From positions 2,294,001-2,358,000 of the forward strand of contig CM022373.1 in the NCBI GenBank assembly GCA_011800155.1: DNA of 64,000 nucleotides. The letters run 5' to 3'. A program made the translations under genes and the position numbers. The notes beneath the pieces were generated by a model. That model searched no databases. It had not been told where the DNA came from and worked only from the letters and a program-made list of their open reading frames with translations. Every line of letters starts with the position of its first letter. The first letter of the stretch is position 1. Shown here in pieces: positions 11,325-23,416 of the stretch. The stretch is from Flammulina velutipes (taxonomy: Eukaryota > Basidiomycota > Agaricomycetes > Agaricales > Physalacriaceae).

Positions 11325-13474
11325 CTATGCTTCAACTTCAGACCAATCTGAACCGGCTTCTGGGTCCTCTTTCAACTCAACATCATAACCTTCGATGGTC
11401 TCTGGAGAGGCAGCCGTGGATTCTACTGCCTCGACATCAATAGCTTCCTCTTTCTGTGTAGTCTCGACGACGACAGAATCCGTTAGAGACTCCTCTCGAA
11501 AGGGTGCAGGTTCCGCACCGTCCGAAAGGGAAGGCAACGATGCAAGGCTTGTGCTGGTATCCGAGGTGGGAGGGAACAAGAGAGTCGCAGTTGGAGCGTC
11601 AGAGGAAACAATCGGCTCAGAAACAACGACGGGCAGGTCCAGCGCCGGCGCAGAAGGTGTGCCTTCGACCTGTTCCTTTTCCTTCTTCTCCTTTGCTGCC
11701 CTAGACTTCCATCTTCCCTCTACTTCCCTCTCCAACTCTTCCAGCGCATCCTCGACCTGGTCGACGACGTCCTTCCTTTCCTTCCTCAACTCCTCGTTGC
11801 CAAAGCTTTCCACCTCGTCCAGTTGAGTGAGCAACTGGCTCAGTGCCTGCTCGTAATACCGCAACGGCGCATTCCGAGAAGTGTATGCAAGTCGAGAAGC
11901 CAATGATGATTCGGTATCAGAGGATGCGGGGGATGGGAGTGGGGTGAAATCGAGTTGCGATGGGAAGGTAAATTCTGAGACAAGAGTGCGAAAGGCGCCG
12001 GCGATATTCTGCACGGCTTGGTGCGAGGACACGACATCCTTGGATGTAGGATTGAGAGTGTTTATAGCCTTCGCTTTGCCCTTTGAAGACGAAGACGAGG
12101 GTTCGGAGCGTGAAGGATCAGCCTGGGGCTCAGCGAGGGAGGCGAAGATGGCCTGGATCGTATCCTTAATTTCGTTGGTTTGTTCGTTGTTCAGACGAGC
12201 TTCGAGTTGTTCTTTGAGGGATGAGACGGGATCGACTGCAGGTTTAGACTGGGTAAGGTCAGTTTTCGTTGCAACGGAGACAAGTAAAAAGACGTACGTC
12301 AGTGGGAGGAGAATCTGCAGGCTTCTGTGTCTCGAGAACGGCTGTGCTATGGAAAAGGCCTTGTAGAAGGTTGGTGGCAAGGTCGTCCAATGTCTGCTTG
12401 GGCGGTGCAGGAGTCGAGGTTGGTTTGGATTCAGAAGTCTCCTTCTCATTCGTGCTTGAGGACGACCCTTGAGTGGGGGTCGGCGGCGTGTGTATCTGGG
12501 GACCAGCAATGGATGCAAATATGGCCTGAAGGACATCCTCAATCTCGTCATTCTCATGACGAGCCTGAGGTTTCGGCTGAATCAGACAGTGAGCAACTGC
12601 TTCAGAGTAGCGATAACGACTATCGCTGACCTCCTCCTTCGACCGCAGAGATATTCCAGCCTTCCGTGGGCATGAGCCCCCGCAAAACTTGTTCGGAACG
12701 CCAACGGGGAGTTCGGGTTGTTTAACACCATTGTCTGGCTTGGTTTGTTCAGAACGAGCGGTCTACAGAAATTCATGAGGAATGGCACATGCAAAGAATT
12801 AGAATTGACTGTACCTCTGTGGGGGATGCAGTCTTGAGTACTTTGACTGTTGTGCCAAACAACGATGATAGGATCTTCTCGGTTGCTGCGACTAATGGTT
12901 CTTGAGCTTGAGGAGTCGGTTGCTTGGGCGGTGAGTCAGACTCGTTGGACGTGAGGCCAAAGAGAGCCGACAAGACATCTTCAAGAGGTGCACTCGAAGC
13001 CGAAGGTCGCTGAGACGAAGATGAGAATTTGTATACAGAGGTAGAAAGCAGACATACCTCGGCTTGAGGTGCCCGACGATGGTCGTAGGCTCGTTGAGGG
13101 CGATAGAACTGTATGCACGTTAGCAAGGTTGATGACACTAAAATTGGAAGACGCACAGTTTGAGCTTGTTTCCTTGCCAGACGTTGGTATTCCTCTTCGC
13201 GTCTCGCTTCAAGCTGGGCCTCAATAGCGGCTTTGCGACGCTCTTCTTCCTCTAGCTGGAGGCGAAGCAAGGACAAGCGATCCGTTGGAGGTGCGTACGA
13301 CACTCGTTGCTTTCGGAGTTCGAGTTCATGTAGACGGCGACGAAGCGAGAGTTCTTCGAGTTCAAGCGCTTCTGCGGCAAGGTATTCTTGTTCAGCTTGC
13401 TTTGCTTGCTCGAGAGCAGCCAAGTACTTGTCGCGGGGAGAGTAATAAGTCGGTTGAGGGCGGTATGCAAACAT
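11325..13474 (-). CDS. BAG-domain protein (predicted Hsp70 cochaperone), copy 1
   Basis: BAG domains bind the Hsp70 ATPase domain and act as nucleotide-exchange factors. The N-terminal 100 residues form a charged coiled coil (YLAALEQAKQAEQEYLAAEA onward). Two short repeats of the type ALFGLTSNESD/SLFGTTVKV and IQAIFASLAEP follow. The BAG-like helical region begins IAGAFRTLVSEFTFPSQLDF and continues through YYEQALSQLLTQLDEVESF and VEDALEELEREVEGRWKSR. The C-terminus is acidic and ends AGSDWSEVEA. The six-exon structure matches copy 2 at 35511-37668 and no disrupting stop was found. The start at 13474 (MFAYRPQPTYYSPR) is conserved in both copies. Confidence 0.88.
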
Positions 13475-13678
13475 GGTGGAAATGGATAGAGAAGTCCAAC
13501 GAATCCATGGCCGTATTTAAACAGATCCAAGCAGATGACTCAGAGTGAGACGCGCGTTGCTCGAAGACGCGCGTCGGGACACGCATTTTCGAGTCGATTC
13601 GAGGAGAGACGAAGGGTGAATAAGCTGACAAATTCCGCTTTCGGGTGTGACAAAGCGTTTCCCGATATAGGTCCTTAT
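13475..13678 (-). promoter_or_regulatory. BAG copy 1 promoter, conserved with copy 2
   Basis: About 200 bp upstream of the start is nearly identical to the region upstream of the other BAG gene (35308-35510). It contains an AP-1/Gcn4-type TGACTCA at 13537-13543, a GACGCGCGTC palindrome at 13566-13575 and a TATTTAAA TATA-like element near 13514. Similarity stops near 13678, which marks an edge of the duplicated block. Confidence 0.6.
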
Positions 13679-13739
13679 GGGTGACCGACATCACATGGCA
13701 TCGTGATTAGGGGCTCACCGAACTGCCAGCCTTTGATTT

Positions 13740-14846
13740 TCATTCTGTTTTGCTATTCGTCACAAGCTCTTTCAATCTTACCATGCTTCCCCTAAAGGCC
13801 CAATGCTACTCGTCATCAGTCCCCATATTGTTTCCTTATCAACGACGTGAACTCACCACAACTCCTCGAGGACAGAAGGTCGTCAATATCCACACGATCC
13901 ACGTATGTGTCCCTCTCCAGTACCACTTGGGCGGCTCCTCTCTCAAAACCTGCATCACAACACCCTTCGCATATACATCATTCGGCATGGCACCTACTTG
14001 GGAGACGTTTTGATGCTTCATGTACTCTGTGGCCACGGGGATGTACCGGGAATCTTGGGGGAGAACTCGTTTTTGGCTGACCAAGTTAGATTTGACGCCA
14101 CCAGTGATTATGACCATCACTTTGACACTGACATGGTACGTCAGACTTCAAACTCAGTAACTAAGATAATAAGAGTGACACACCCGAAAGGTTCAAGCTC
14201 AATTCGTAGAGTATCGCTGTAGGCATGAAGTGCAGCCTTTGTTGCGTTGTAGGAAGCTACGCAAATTTCAGTCCAAATATACCTTACTGGAACGAAATAA
14301 AGACGTACAACCAAAGGTTAAAGGCACCATTGCTACGATTGACCCAATGTTTACAATAGTCCCTTTCGCATTGATAAGCAAATTCGCGAACCCTTGGACC
14401 ATGTACATGACTGAGAATAGGTTGGTCTCGAAGATAGTGTGCAGTTCCTCGTCGGATTCGTCCAAGGCGGCAACATTACTAGAGCGACCAGCGTTATTCA
14501 CGAGAATGTCCAAAGTACCACCAGTTCGGAAGGCGACGTCTGCGACAACATCAGCAATTTGAGCTCGTGATGTAACGTCAAGGGAGAATGTCTCGATGCC
14601 GAGACTCTCTAGGTCGACCAGCTGAGAGGCAGAACGAGCTGTTGCGAAAACTCGGAGGCCTGCCAGTGGTTCGAAATCACCCAACGCCACAAAGTAAAGA
14701 GATAATAGACCTTGAGAATGGAATTCCTTGGCAAGAGCGCCACCTATTCCTCCATGTCGGCAACTAAGGGCGTGTAAGCCTTTAAAAAGAGCGGGGCGAT
14801 GTAGAACGTGCCCAGTAATCAAGACAGTCTTTCTCTGTGAGATCAT
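13740..14846 (-). CDS. AYR1-like short-chain dehydrogenase/reductase, copy 1
   Basis: NADP(H)-dependent SDR most like the Ayr1 (1-acyl-dihydroxyacetone phosphate reductase) group. Exons 14846-14812, 14763-14711, 14659-14309, 14256-14184, 14127-13857 and 13805-13740 give 282 residues. Motifs: cofactor-binding TGCRHGGIGGALA split by intron 1, LDILVNNAGRSS, IVNIGSI and the catalytic YNATK across intron 3. Intron 1 requires a GC donor (ACTGG|GCACGT) where copy 2 at 28352-29450 has GT. The first five exons have the same lengths as in copy 2. The gene lies about 265 bp from the BAG start. The lipid substrate is inferred from family resemblance only. Confidence 0.88.
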
Positions 14847-16676
14847 AGTGTGTCGTTGAAAGTAGGATGGCTTGATGTATTTGCGAGTGCTTTCGTTGTG
14901 GGGCAGACCATGCACCGAACACGAACTTGTGAGGCGGACGGAAGCAAAGAAGTAGAACGGTTTCGGCCCGGCGATCCGCTGCTCTCACGCACTATAACTA
15001 CTTTCTCAGTCTCTTCATTCATCCAATGATTCGCATTGGCCACCCTAACACAATAAAGCCCATAAAACGAAGTTCTTGCCATCAATGCCCGTCGACCTAT
15101 GTGGCTTAGGTGAATGAATTTCGAGTTACAGGCGCGCAGACAGAGTAATCGAAGGGAGAATAGGCCAAAGCAATTGCAAAGCTGGCCAACGCTCAGGAAA
15201 CGTTGATAACATATGAATTCCAAGCCTGCTTGTAGGCTGCTCCTAATCTAGATGGCTGTCTCTGCGACTCGGCTCATGGCATGACTCAACACCTAGTTCC
15301 GTCATGGTAATGAACTTGGGTTTTTTCCTTGTCAAGTGGTATTCCACCAGTGGGTTTGCCTCCGAAAACCAGTGTCAGTATGTTATAGAGATATAACAGA
15401 TCAGAAACAGTTGGCAGGAATGTCTTCGGACGACGAGCCCGATCCAACGTCATGGTGGAAAAGAAATAGTACCAGTCACGATAATTTTCACGCACGAAAA
15501 TCAGTGATCAATTGTCTTCAATCTGAGGATGCTTATAGTATTCTCAGGGCTCACAATTCACACACCACCAGATGTCACTTGCATTGTAAAATGAGTATCG
15601 CAGTTTGTCAGGATGAAGTACAGATTCCCACGCCACGCTCCGATCAGAATACTCTTAAGCAACAGCTGATATAATTTATCAACCACGAATTAAGGAATGG
15701 TTCCACTTACTTCGTATATAGGCCGCTGCTGCGAGGTGAAGTTAATGATTGCTTCATCAGCTGTTCCGTACCCAAAGCCACTGGATCAATGAATTCCTTT
15801 CTCTGATTGATTGCAGCTCATTACTCTCTATCTGACACGAAAAGAATATAATTCCGATTCACAGCAGACCTCTGTCGGCTGTCGTGATATTTACCGACAA
15901 GCACCCAGATTTTCATGGTACTCTCGACCTCAGGCTGGTCGTATTTTTGGCTCAAGGTACTATTAGCCACGCTAAAGAATTATGCTTCCAATACGTAGAG
16001 TTTCGATATCTGGAACTCTAGTTTCCAATCTACTGATCCTGCGCTCGTCATCGCCAATGATATCCATCTCGACGAGCTTAATGAGGCCCATAGGAAGATA
16101 AATACGCCAGCTAGAACCTATAATCCGAGGTGAAGACGCAGGCATCGGGCATGACCTCGGGCAGAACTTGGATTTAGGCACGGATGAGATAGACCCGATT
16201 GAACGCCACAAGCACCATTTTCGTTCGGAGAATAGCGCTCAGAGGTCGAGCTACATAGCCGTGAACTCAGATCGAAGAACGCGTCGAACTCATTCATCCC
16301 TGAACTAGTCTTGTCAGACAGCTGTATCCGCTACGTCTCTGAAGCGCACACGTCCCATCGTATCACCCAGATGTCATTTCCCACCCCATTGGAAGCTATC
16401 CAGGAGGTCATCAGCGTACCTTCTCCGGCTATTTCCTTAGTTTGAGGAGACGACGAGGATCCGGTGTCGACTATATTTCCCGTAATGAAAGCCTCCTGGC
16501 TTCGGTACCGGGAACTGCCAGATCGCATGGTCAATAAAGAAATATTTGATTAAAGTACAGCTGATTATTGAAAGGACTATCGATAGCGCTCTTCTAGCTA
16601 CAAGGGAAGAGTACAAGTACAAAAAAAATACGACGCCAAGATCAACATCGAAGTATGGAAGACAGCCAACGAATAT
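14847..16676. other. Intergenic, no gene recognised
   Basis: About 1.8 kb with only short open frames on both strands and no domain or splice pattern that I could join into a gene. Confidence 0.4.
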
Positions 16677-17699
16677 TCAGAAGGAGAAATTGACGTTATA
16701 GTCCATAGGTCCCACGCCCACTACCTTTTTAGTCGCGCCTCGCTTATGCTGCCCCCTCCTTGACCCAGTCGGGTACTGACACTTCAATTCTCGTTTAGTA
16801 CATTGACTAAAAAGACAAGTCAGCTGCTATTAAACACCACAGAGAAGGGTTCAACTTACTTGCATGCGCTGCCATCTGCAGGTCTCCCGCACGCGATCTT
16901 CCGGCTTCGACAGAAGTAGCACGCAAGGTTTGGGACCCTGTCCGAGGCACTCCCCTTACTAGTGGGAGCATCGATGGCTCGACCACGGGCCTGGGCAGCG
17001 AGAACGGCCTCTGGCATCCAGCTGGACGAATGCGCCGCATTAAACATCCCTGCCCCCGTCATCTTGGCGACGTGTGGAGCGAATTCGGTGTAGGCGGATT
17101 GAGGAGGTCTGGCTAAGGGAGTGCTGCTGAATGGACTGGGATCTCTATCGGCGCAGGGTGCATCCTGGTGGTAATTTTGAACGTGATCCAAGGAAATAGG
17201 ATAGAGACCGTGGCGAGGTAGTATAGGATCCTAGACACACACCGTTAGATTATTAAATACAAAGTGACAAACAAATTGCACTTACAGAGGACCTAGTACC
17301 GGTCATCGTTGACGATGGGACGTATCCCGCTCCAGACTGGATTGGTGGGGGAACGGCGTAGCCGTTGTGATTTTCTTGCAGGTTCATGGCATGGGTTGGC
17401 TAAGAAGTTGTTGAGTGATACTAACCAGACGTGGGATATGGGAGAGAACGTACCTGAGAAACGTAGCGAGGGGTTGGTCGATGGATTTGAGGCTGCCATC
17501 TATGTTGGAGCGGCTCCTCTTGGGTATAGGACCCGTAGACAGAATACTCAGGCATATGATGCGCCCGTTCAACGTCATGCGTCGATTTATCGGTCCAAAC
17601 GGGCGCGTAATCAAAGTAGGCGCTGGGCGACTCGTACGCGAAAGACGAATCCATTCGGTTCGTTAGAGCAATAGAAGGGACGCCGTAGTAGTCTGCCAT
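16677..17699 (-). CDS. Small protein with C-terminal Zn(II)2Cys6 cluster
   Basis: Putative nuclear DNA-binding protein. Translation starts at 17699 (MADYYGVPSIALTN) and runs through four exons separated by introns of about 50 nt. The N-terminal 200 residues are low-complexity and rich in Pro, Ser, Tyr and Gln. The zinc cluster lies at the C-terminal end: ACYFCRSRKIACGRPADG before the last intron, then QCTKRELKCQYPTGSRRG after it, giving six correctly spaced cysteines and a basic tail (GQHKRG). No fungal_trans domain follows; the protein ends about 30 residues after the cluster (YNVNFSF). This cluster-at-the-end layout is found in other basidiomycete proteins to my knowledge. Targets are unknown. 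Confidence 0.85.
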
Positions 17700-18667
17700 G
17701 ATTGATGTAGGAACGATGGGAGGGATAACAAGAGCGGTCGATGAAGCTGTCTATTTATGAGAGATAAAAAACGAGGGTGAGTATGTATAAGAGCAACTCG
17801 ATTCAAGTAACCTACTTTATTTGCTTCCTTTCGGAAGTGAGGTGGCACGTGGATGCATCATTAGAATTATACGTTTTGCTTGTCGACCGAGCTAATCAAA
17901 GCTTAAGCCACATTTTCGCAGATCCGCAGGGCACATGTCCTCAAGAGAGCCTCGTTTAGGCGCCAGGCCATAGTGTTATGAAGCGTTGGAGAGCGTTGTG
18001 GTGAGCCATAGCCTAAGACATGTGTGGCAGAGAGCAACAAGATAGTGCAAGCCTCGAGGTCCGCCGTACAAAGAACGGGAGCAGTTCAGCGTTAGACATG
18101 GCGACGAGATCGGCCATTCTGCCGATTGAAAGGGTGTCCGAGTCCAAAACTTCGAGGGTAGGGGGAGGATCGTGTGTTAAAATATAAACTTATCGAGGAT
18201 GCATAGAGTCGTTTGTCCACTGTGAACACAACAAGGGGAAACGTACATACAAGCATTGTTCGGCTTGATTGCAATATCGCCTTTATAGCATTTCAGAAAG
18301 GGGAAATGCGATGGCGATTTTTGGCCGAACAAATGCAGTATGCTGAAAGCACCGCTGAATCAGAGCGAGTAAGCCACAGACTGAATAGTAGCACACCACA
18401 TCATGGGCGTAGGCATTTAGCTTTTCTGTCGTAAGAAATGATGCATCGAGAGGTGATCTGCAAGCTTTAGATACATAGGCCTTAAGCAGGGAGCGACGTA
18501 GAGCCGCAAACCCATGGGGAAAGCTGGGTTTGAAGTAACTCAGTGAGGGGCGAATCAATAGCCTTTTATGTTGTCCCAGAGAGAAGGAAGCCTGATAGCA
18601 GTTTAGCTACGCCACAAGAAGCATCTCGATGGTGGGAGGAACTGAGTTTGGTGGCGCAAAAGACAAC
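17700..18667. other. Intergenic, no gene recognised
   Basis: About 1 kb upstream of the zinc-cluster gene and of tRNA-Pro. Open frames at 18274-18092 and 18558-18283 on the minus strand show no conserved features. Confidence 0.4.
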
Positions 18668-18751
18668 GGCCTGATGGTCTAGTAGTATGATTCCTTGTTA
18701 GGGTGTCAACTCGCATCGAGGAGGTCCGGGGTTCAATTCCCCGTCAGGCCC
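18668..18751 (+). tRNA. tRNA-Pro (anticodon AGG) with 12-nt intron
   Basis: A full cloverleaf can be drawn. The acceptor stem GGCCTGA pairs with TCAGGCC and the T arm is CGGGG-TTCAATT-CCCCG. The anticodon stem CCTTG pairs with CGAGG (one G-U). The anticodon loop reads TTAGGG followed, after an intron TGTCAACTCGCA at the canonical 37/38 position, by T. The discriminator base is C. A pol III T-run (ATTTTT) follows at about 18758. Confidence 0.92.
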
Positions 18752-18916
18752 AGTAAAATATTTTTATGTCCATACGTTCGTCGTAGGGAGAGGCAGAACC
18801 ATTCATATACCCTTGGGAAAGGCAGAGTTTTCTCGGGAGAATTTTATGTTGTTTGCGCAGAGTTGAGCTAAACAACGGAAACGGGTAAAGAGATCGGCGC
18901 GGGTTGGCAACTAACC

Positions 18917-20684
18917 ATGACCAGCACGTATAGCAACACGCCTCTGGAGCCCGTCTTCCTCTTCGTCGCGAGCAAAGTGTCGTCCCTGGAGAGTGCCTTC
19001 TACAAGCTCCCAGGCTCTGCTATTATCGAACGATATGTCCGCAGCTCCCACCAAAATGACCCCGGTCGAACTTTGCTGGAACTACTTCTCGTTATTCTCG
19101 TCATCAACACTCTCCTGCAATCTCGTACAAGAGCAGACGGAAGCAAAAAGAACTTTATAGAATTCTCGGAAAAGGTGCGTATCCTACAGCTCCGTCAACA
19201 GCAGACTTACACGACCGAACAGGAAATTGATGAACTTGTCGACGAATGGGCCCCAGAGTCACTCGCTACGCCTCTTTCTGAACGTGAACAGGCAGAACTG
19301 TCCTTCTCGCACGTTGTAGTCGGCCAGAGTGGCGCCAAACCAAAGTTGGCCTCGACCGGCAAGAACGTGCTCAACCTCACCTGCCTCAACTTTACTAATC
19401 TCGCCGGAAACGAAGTCATCAAGGACAAGGCTGTTGAGGCTCTCCGCAAGTACGGTGTTGGTAGCTGTGGCCCTCCAGGATTCTATGGCACGACCGGTAT
19501 GTTACGCCGTCTCGTCCAACTGGGTATGACTAATGTCTCGCAGATGCCCACTTGGACCTAGAACGCGACCTCGCGGACTTCTTGGGCACTGAGGCTGCAA
19601 TCTTATACTCGCAAGGCTTTGCTACTATCACATCCGTCATCCCAGCTTTCTGCAAGCGCGGTGATATTATTGTTGCCGACCGCAGTGTGTCGTTCCCTAT
19701 CCAAAAGGGAATGCAGATTTCGCGGTCGACTATCCGTTGGTTCGACCATAATGACTTGAAGAGCCTGGAGGATGTCCTCATCTCCGTCGAGAAGGAGCGC
19801 AAGAAACGCCGCGGTCCCCTGACGCGTCGCTTCATCCTGACTGAAGGCATTTTCGAAAAGGACGGCACAATGGCTGATCTCCCGAAACTGGTCAGTTTAT
19901 GTTACTGGCTTCACGACACAATACTCACTGCAATTAGATTGAGCTGAAGACCAAATACAAGTACCGCCTCATCCTCGACGAGTCATACTCGTTTGGTACT
20001 GTTGGACGCACCGGTCGTGGCCTTACGGAACTTTACAACGTCCCAGCCTCCAAAGTCGACATGCTCGTAGGCTCTGTCTCCATTGGTCTCTGCGCTGCTG
20101 GCGGGTTCTGCGCCGGAACTCAATTCGTCGCTGAGCACCAGCGTATCAATGGACCCGGTTTCGTCTACTCTGCGTCGATGCCGCCTCTTCTCGCTGTCAG
20201 CGCCTCCGAAGGCATCAACATTCTGCGTAACAATCCGTCTATCCTCGAAGCACTCCATGATAATGCTCGCGCCGCACGCGCCATTCTCGACAAGATAGAT
20301 GGTATCACCATCCCGTCCCATCCTGCCTCGCCAATGATTCATATACAGCTCAAGTCGCCCGGCAGCAATAGCCTGCAGCCGTCGGCTGCTCTTCACCAGA
20401 CCACCAAGCCCTCGAATCCCGCATCCATCCTACCTCGTGATGCGAGTAAATGGGATTGGGACATCGAGACGGAAGAAGTCATTCTTCAGGATGTTGTCGA
20501 AGAGGCGCTTGCTCAAGGGGTAATGATATGCAAAGCGCAGCGGTTGAGAGGCCAGGAATTAGTTGAAGTCAGGCCAAGTATCCGACTTGCCATGACCAGC
20601 GGATTGACGAAGAAGGAGACGGAGAAGGCTGTGGGTGTCGTGAAGGCAGCGCTTCACAAGGCTCTTTCGAAACGTAGACTTTGA
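18917..20684 (+). CDS. LCB1: Serine palmitoyltransferase subunit 1 (LCB1-like)
   Basis: Subunit of the ER enzyme that condenses serine with palmitoyl-CoA, the first step of sphingolipid synthesis. Exons 18917-19496, 19544-19890 and 19938-20684 encode 557 residues, a usual length for Lcb1. An N-terminal hydrophobic segment (LLELLLVILVINTLL, about residues 54-68) is the expected membrane anchor. The aminotransferase-like core includes YGVGSCGPPGFYGTTDAHLD and DESYSFGTVGRTGRG. The PLP-binding lysine found in Lcb2 is not expected in this subunit, and the region corresponding to it reads VGSVSIGLCAAGGFC. The cysteine matching human SPTLC1 Cys133 is present. Intact, with tRNA-Pro about 165 bp upstream. 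Confidence 0.95.
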
Positions 20685-21876
20685 CGGATGGTATCCCTTT
20701 GGTAATATAATCATATCTAATTTGTTCTTTCCGTTCGAGGGTGCTATCGTGTCTCAAGTGGCGTACCCCATCCCGTGTCGGGCTTAGGCTCATTGCCACC
20801 GTTCGTAGGTTATTGACATTGGCTTTCAAGGCAGCCGCTGATAGGCTCATTGCAAAAAATTTCTACCATTCTAACGCAGAGCCGATCTGAATGTTCGGTG
20901 CGATCTGATGTGGAAGGTGGACCAGGATTCTGAGGTGAGGTGTGGATGTGTTCGTCTTGTGGTCGTCGGTAGCGGGTACTGTAGTACGGCGCAGAGTATT
21001 GGATCGAGAATTAATTATGGCGACCCTGCTCGAGACGTTCCGTCACTTGGTCACACCCATCAAGTTGTGCGCCACACTTACGAAAAGAACATGACACTCT
21101 GTTCCCTCAAACGTTCATTCCTGCTCGTTCCCGCGCTTCCGAAGCACCGTCACGCCATCTCATCCGACGGTTCGTAGAACCGGATGGTTTGAATTTTAAT
21201 TTACGGATGGAACAACATCGATTGCACAGCACAGCAGGCGGAACGAGAATCTAGATCAGCGTCTAAACATCGTGGGATTGACATAAGGAATTGAACACGT
21301 TCATTCAATGCTACCACACGGGTTTGCGGTGGCTGCATTCCCCCGACCTAGACCATGGGTAGTAGACAATAGCGATCCATCAGTATTCCTATCTTCGGAT
21401 CCCCCTCATCGGCGACTGTGTCTCAAAGCCGTATATTGCGCCCGCGTCGAGAAGCGAAACGGATGTTTTGAGGGCCCAGTGCGCCTGGCAACGCGAGAAC
21501 AATAGATTCTAGGTCATCTAGTTCTCGCCAAGGCGGGCTGGTTCAATTGTGGCGCCATGTGTACTCTTACAATCACACCATGGAATGAAACGGAGAGGAC
21601 AACAATTGGATTGGTTGGTTGGTTGGTTGGTAGTACAGATGCAAAGAAAGTCCGGGAGTGTACAGAAAGGATGTGTGCGTGGTATGGTACAAGAGGGAAA
21701 GAGTGGGTGTGCGCGTGCGCGCATATCTACGATTAAGCTATATGATATGTCAAACGAGTGAATAAGGATGGTGCGAGATTATTGTAACTGGATGCGGACT
21801 GGGATGGGCGCAAAAATATATAGGCGCTGGGAATGCATGATGATGATGAAAGCGAAAACAAAGGGGCGAACGAAAT
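20685..21876. other. Intergenic with a (TTGG)n microsatellite
   Basis: About 1.2 kb between the LCB1 3' end and the 3' end of the next minus-strand gene. Only short frames without recognisable features. Confidence 0.4.
21611..21630 (+). repeat. (TTGG)5 microsatellite
   Basis: Five perfect tandem copies of TTGG in the non-coding interval downstream of LCB1. Confidence 0.9.
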
Positions 21877-22530
21877 TCAAGCGACGGATATCTCGATGAA
21901 GCTCCGCCATCGCAGAGAATCCTCGTCCTTGAGGTCAATGAATGATTGGAGAGGAAGGCTGGACGACCGTCTTCCAGATGACATAGGCCGCTTTGCGCCC
22001 GAATAAATAGATCGTATCCTCGAGTCGGAGGAAAAGAAGGATAGTGTGGAATTGGAGAGGATAGTTGGCGAGGATTGGGTATGAGCATGGCCGCGCAACG
22101 TAGGCGGCGGCAGTTCGATGAACGAATCATCGTCCGACTCGTCTTCGGACGATGTACTACACGACATCTCGTCGTCGCCCTCGTCATCTGTGAGGCTCAT
22201 GAAGTTGGTGTTTTGGCTGAGAGTCCGAACGGGTGGTTTGGGGAGTTTGCCTTCGAGCTTTGCGAGTGCATCGGAGCGCTTTACTCGACGATATCTGGTG
22301 GAGACCGTGCTGGGTGTGCGCGCAAGGGTGGGAACAGATGGGAGGTTGGCACGAGGTGCTGGTAAAGGCGAAGGTAGGAAACGGGGAGAGTCAGGAAGAG
22401 CTCTAAGATAGTATTAGCTTGCGCTGAGGAATAATTGAGAGTACAAGACGTACGGTGGCAGACACGTTGATTCAGCGTCGAATGAAAGAAACGACTTGAG
22501 ATCCTGCGCATAGTCCGTCTGGGAAAGCAT
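21877..22530 (-). CDS. Hypothetical acidic/low-complexity protein
   Basis: Not recognised. Two exons, 22530-22454 and 22402-21877, joined in frame across a 51 nt intron, give about 200 residues starting MLSQTDYAQDLKSFLSF. The middle is proline-rich and has a basic patch YRRVKRSDALAKLEGK. It is followed by a strongly acidic Ser/Asp/Glu stretch (EDESDDDSFIELPPP) and a serine-rich tail. No membrane segment or catalytic motif. The continuous frame across the junction and clear donor and acceptor support a real gene. Confidence 0.65.
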
Positions 22531-23238
22531 GAAGCCCGACGTGAAGAAGGGCGAGTAAGGTGAGCCAGAGCAGAACATGTTGAGAGCTGGATGTGGCGGA
22601 CAAGTGAGTGGTGAGCAAGCGCAGCCTTGGGTTGGTTATATACCGCTTTGCCTCATTGCAGGGCAGATCAAGGGATGGCGCAAAAGTTTTTTTTGGGAGA
22701 GGCACGTTGGATCGAGATTCGGTATCCCCGGTTGACAGTCACATCACGCATTTCGCCCAAATTAGGTCACCCTGGAAACGTAGTCCGACAGGATCTACTC
22801 GTTGTCTGCTTGATGCAGTGTTCTCTAAGCGCCCCGCACGTATTCCTACACGATCCTATAATTTCCTATGCCATAATTTGCAGCGTTCAGTCGCTTCCTG
22901 AGTGCACAATGCCGCCGTATTTCCTTACTTGTACGTCATCCTCCATTTTCCAATGTCCATTCCCCAGGTTCTTGCACGCATGAGCCGCTCCCATTCCGCG
23001 GTTCCACTCACTCCCCACGTCGCCATGTCGATCACGTACGTACGATCTAATTTACTATCTAATTGAACTCCCGAGTCAACTGCTATCGTGTTCACTTCGG
23101 TTCCCGCCTGCCAACCCATGAATTTCGGCTTCGAGGATCATTAAGGACCCCCAATGGCCCATTGTTCCTTCCTCCGTGTCCGCATTGCACAACTGCCAGC
23201 AAGTATTCTTATCCCGTTATCGTATCCATCGCTCCAGG

Positions 23239-23416
23239 GATGAACAATGGCCTTTGGTATGGAGCGCCTACGGGTCTTGGCCAAAGGCTAGATGCCTCAC
23301 GCGATCACGCCAGCGATTTTGTTGACGCGTTGACCAAGATGGTCACGTCGGTCTTACCTTTTTGGGCACTAACCTCTCTCACCATGACTCTTTCAGGGCT
23401 CATTATCAAAACATAG
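23239..23416 (+). CDS. Possible small ORF with hydrophobic C-terminus
   Basis: A frame from MNNGLWYGAPTGLGQRLDA to a hydrophobic end (LPFWALTSLTMTLSGLIIKT), like a tail-anchored small protein. It could be the last exon of a longer gene: an upstream ATG frame at about 22953 may splice towards it. No homologue is recognised and chance is possible. Confidence 0.2.

Noticed and set aside
11395..12366. Long plus-strand frames of serine- and acid-rich protein
   Set aside because: Antisense to the BAG gene exons and mirrored in the second copy; composition follows from the coding strand.
5736..17699. Secondary-metabolite cluster (regulators plus reductase)
   Set aside because: No backbone synthase, P450 or transporter was found between or around these genes.
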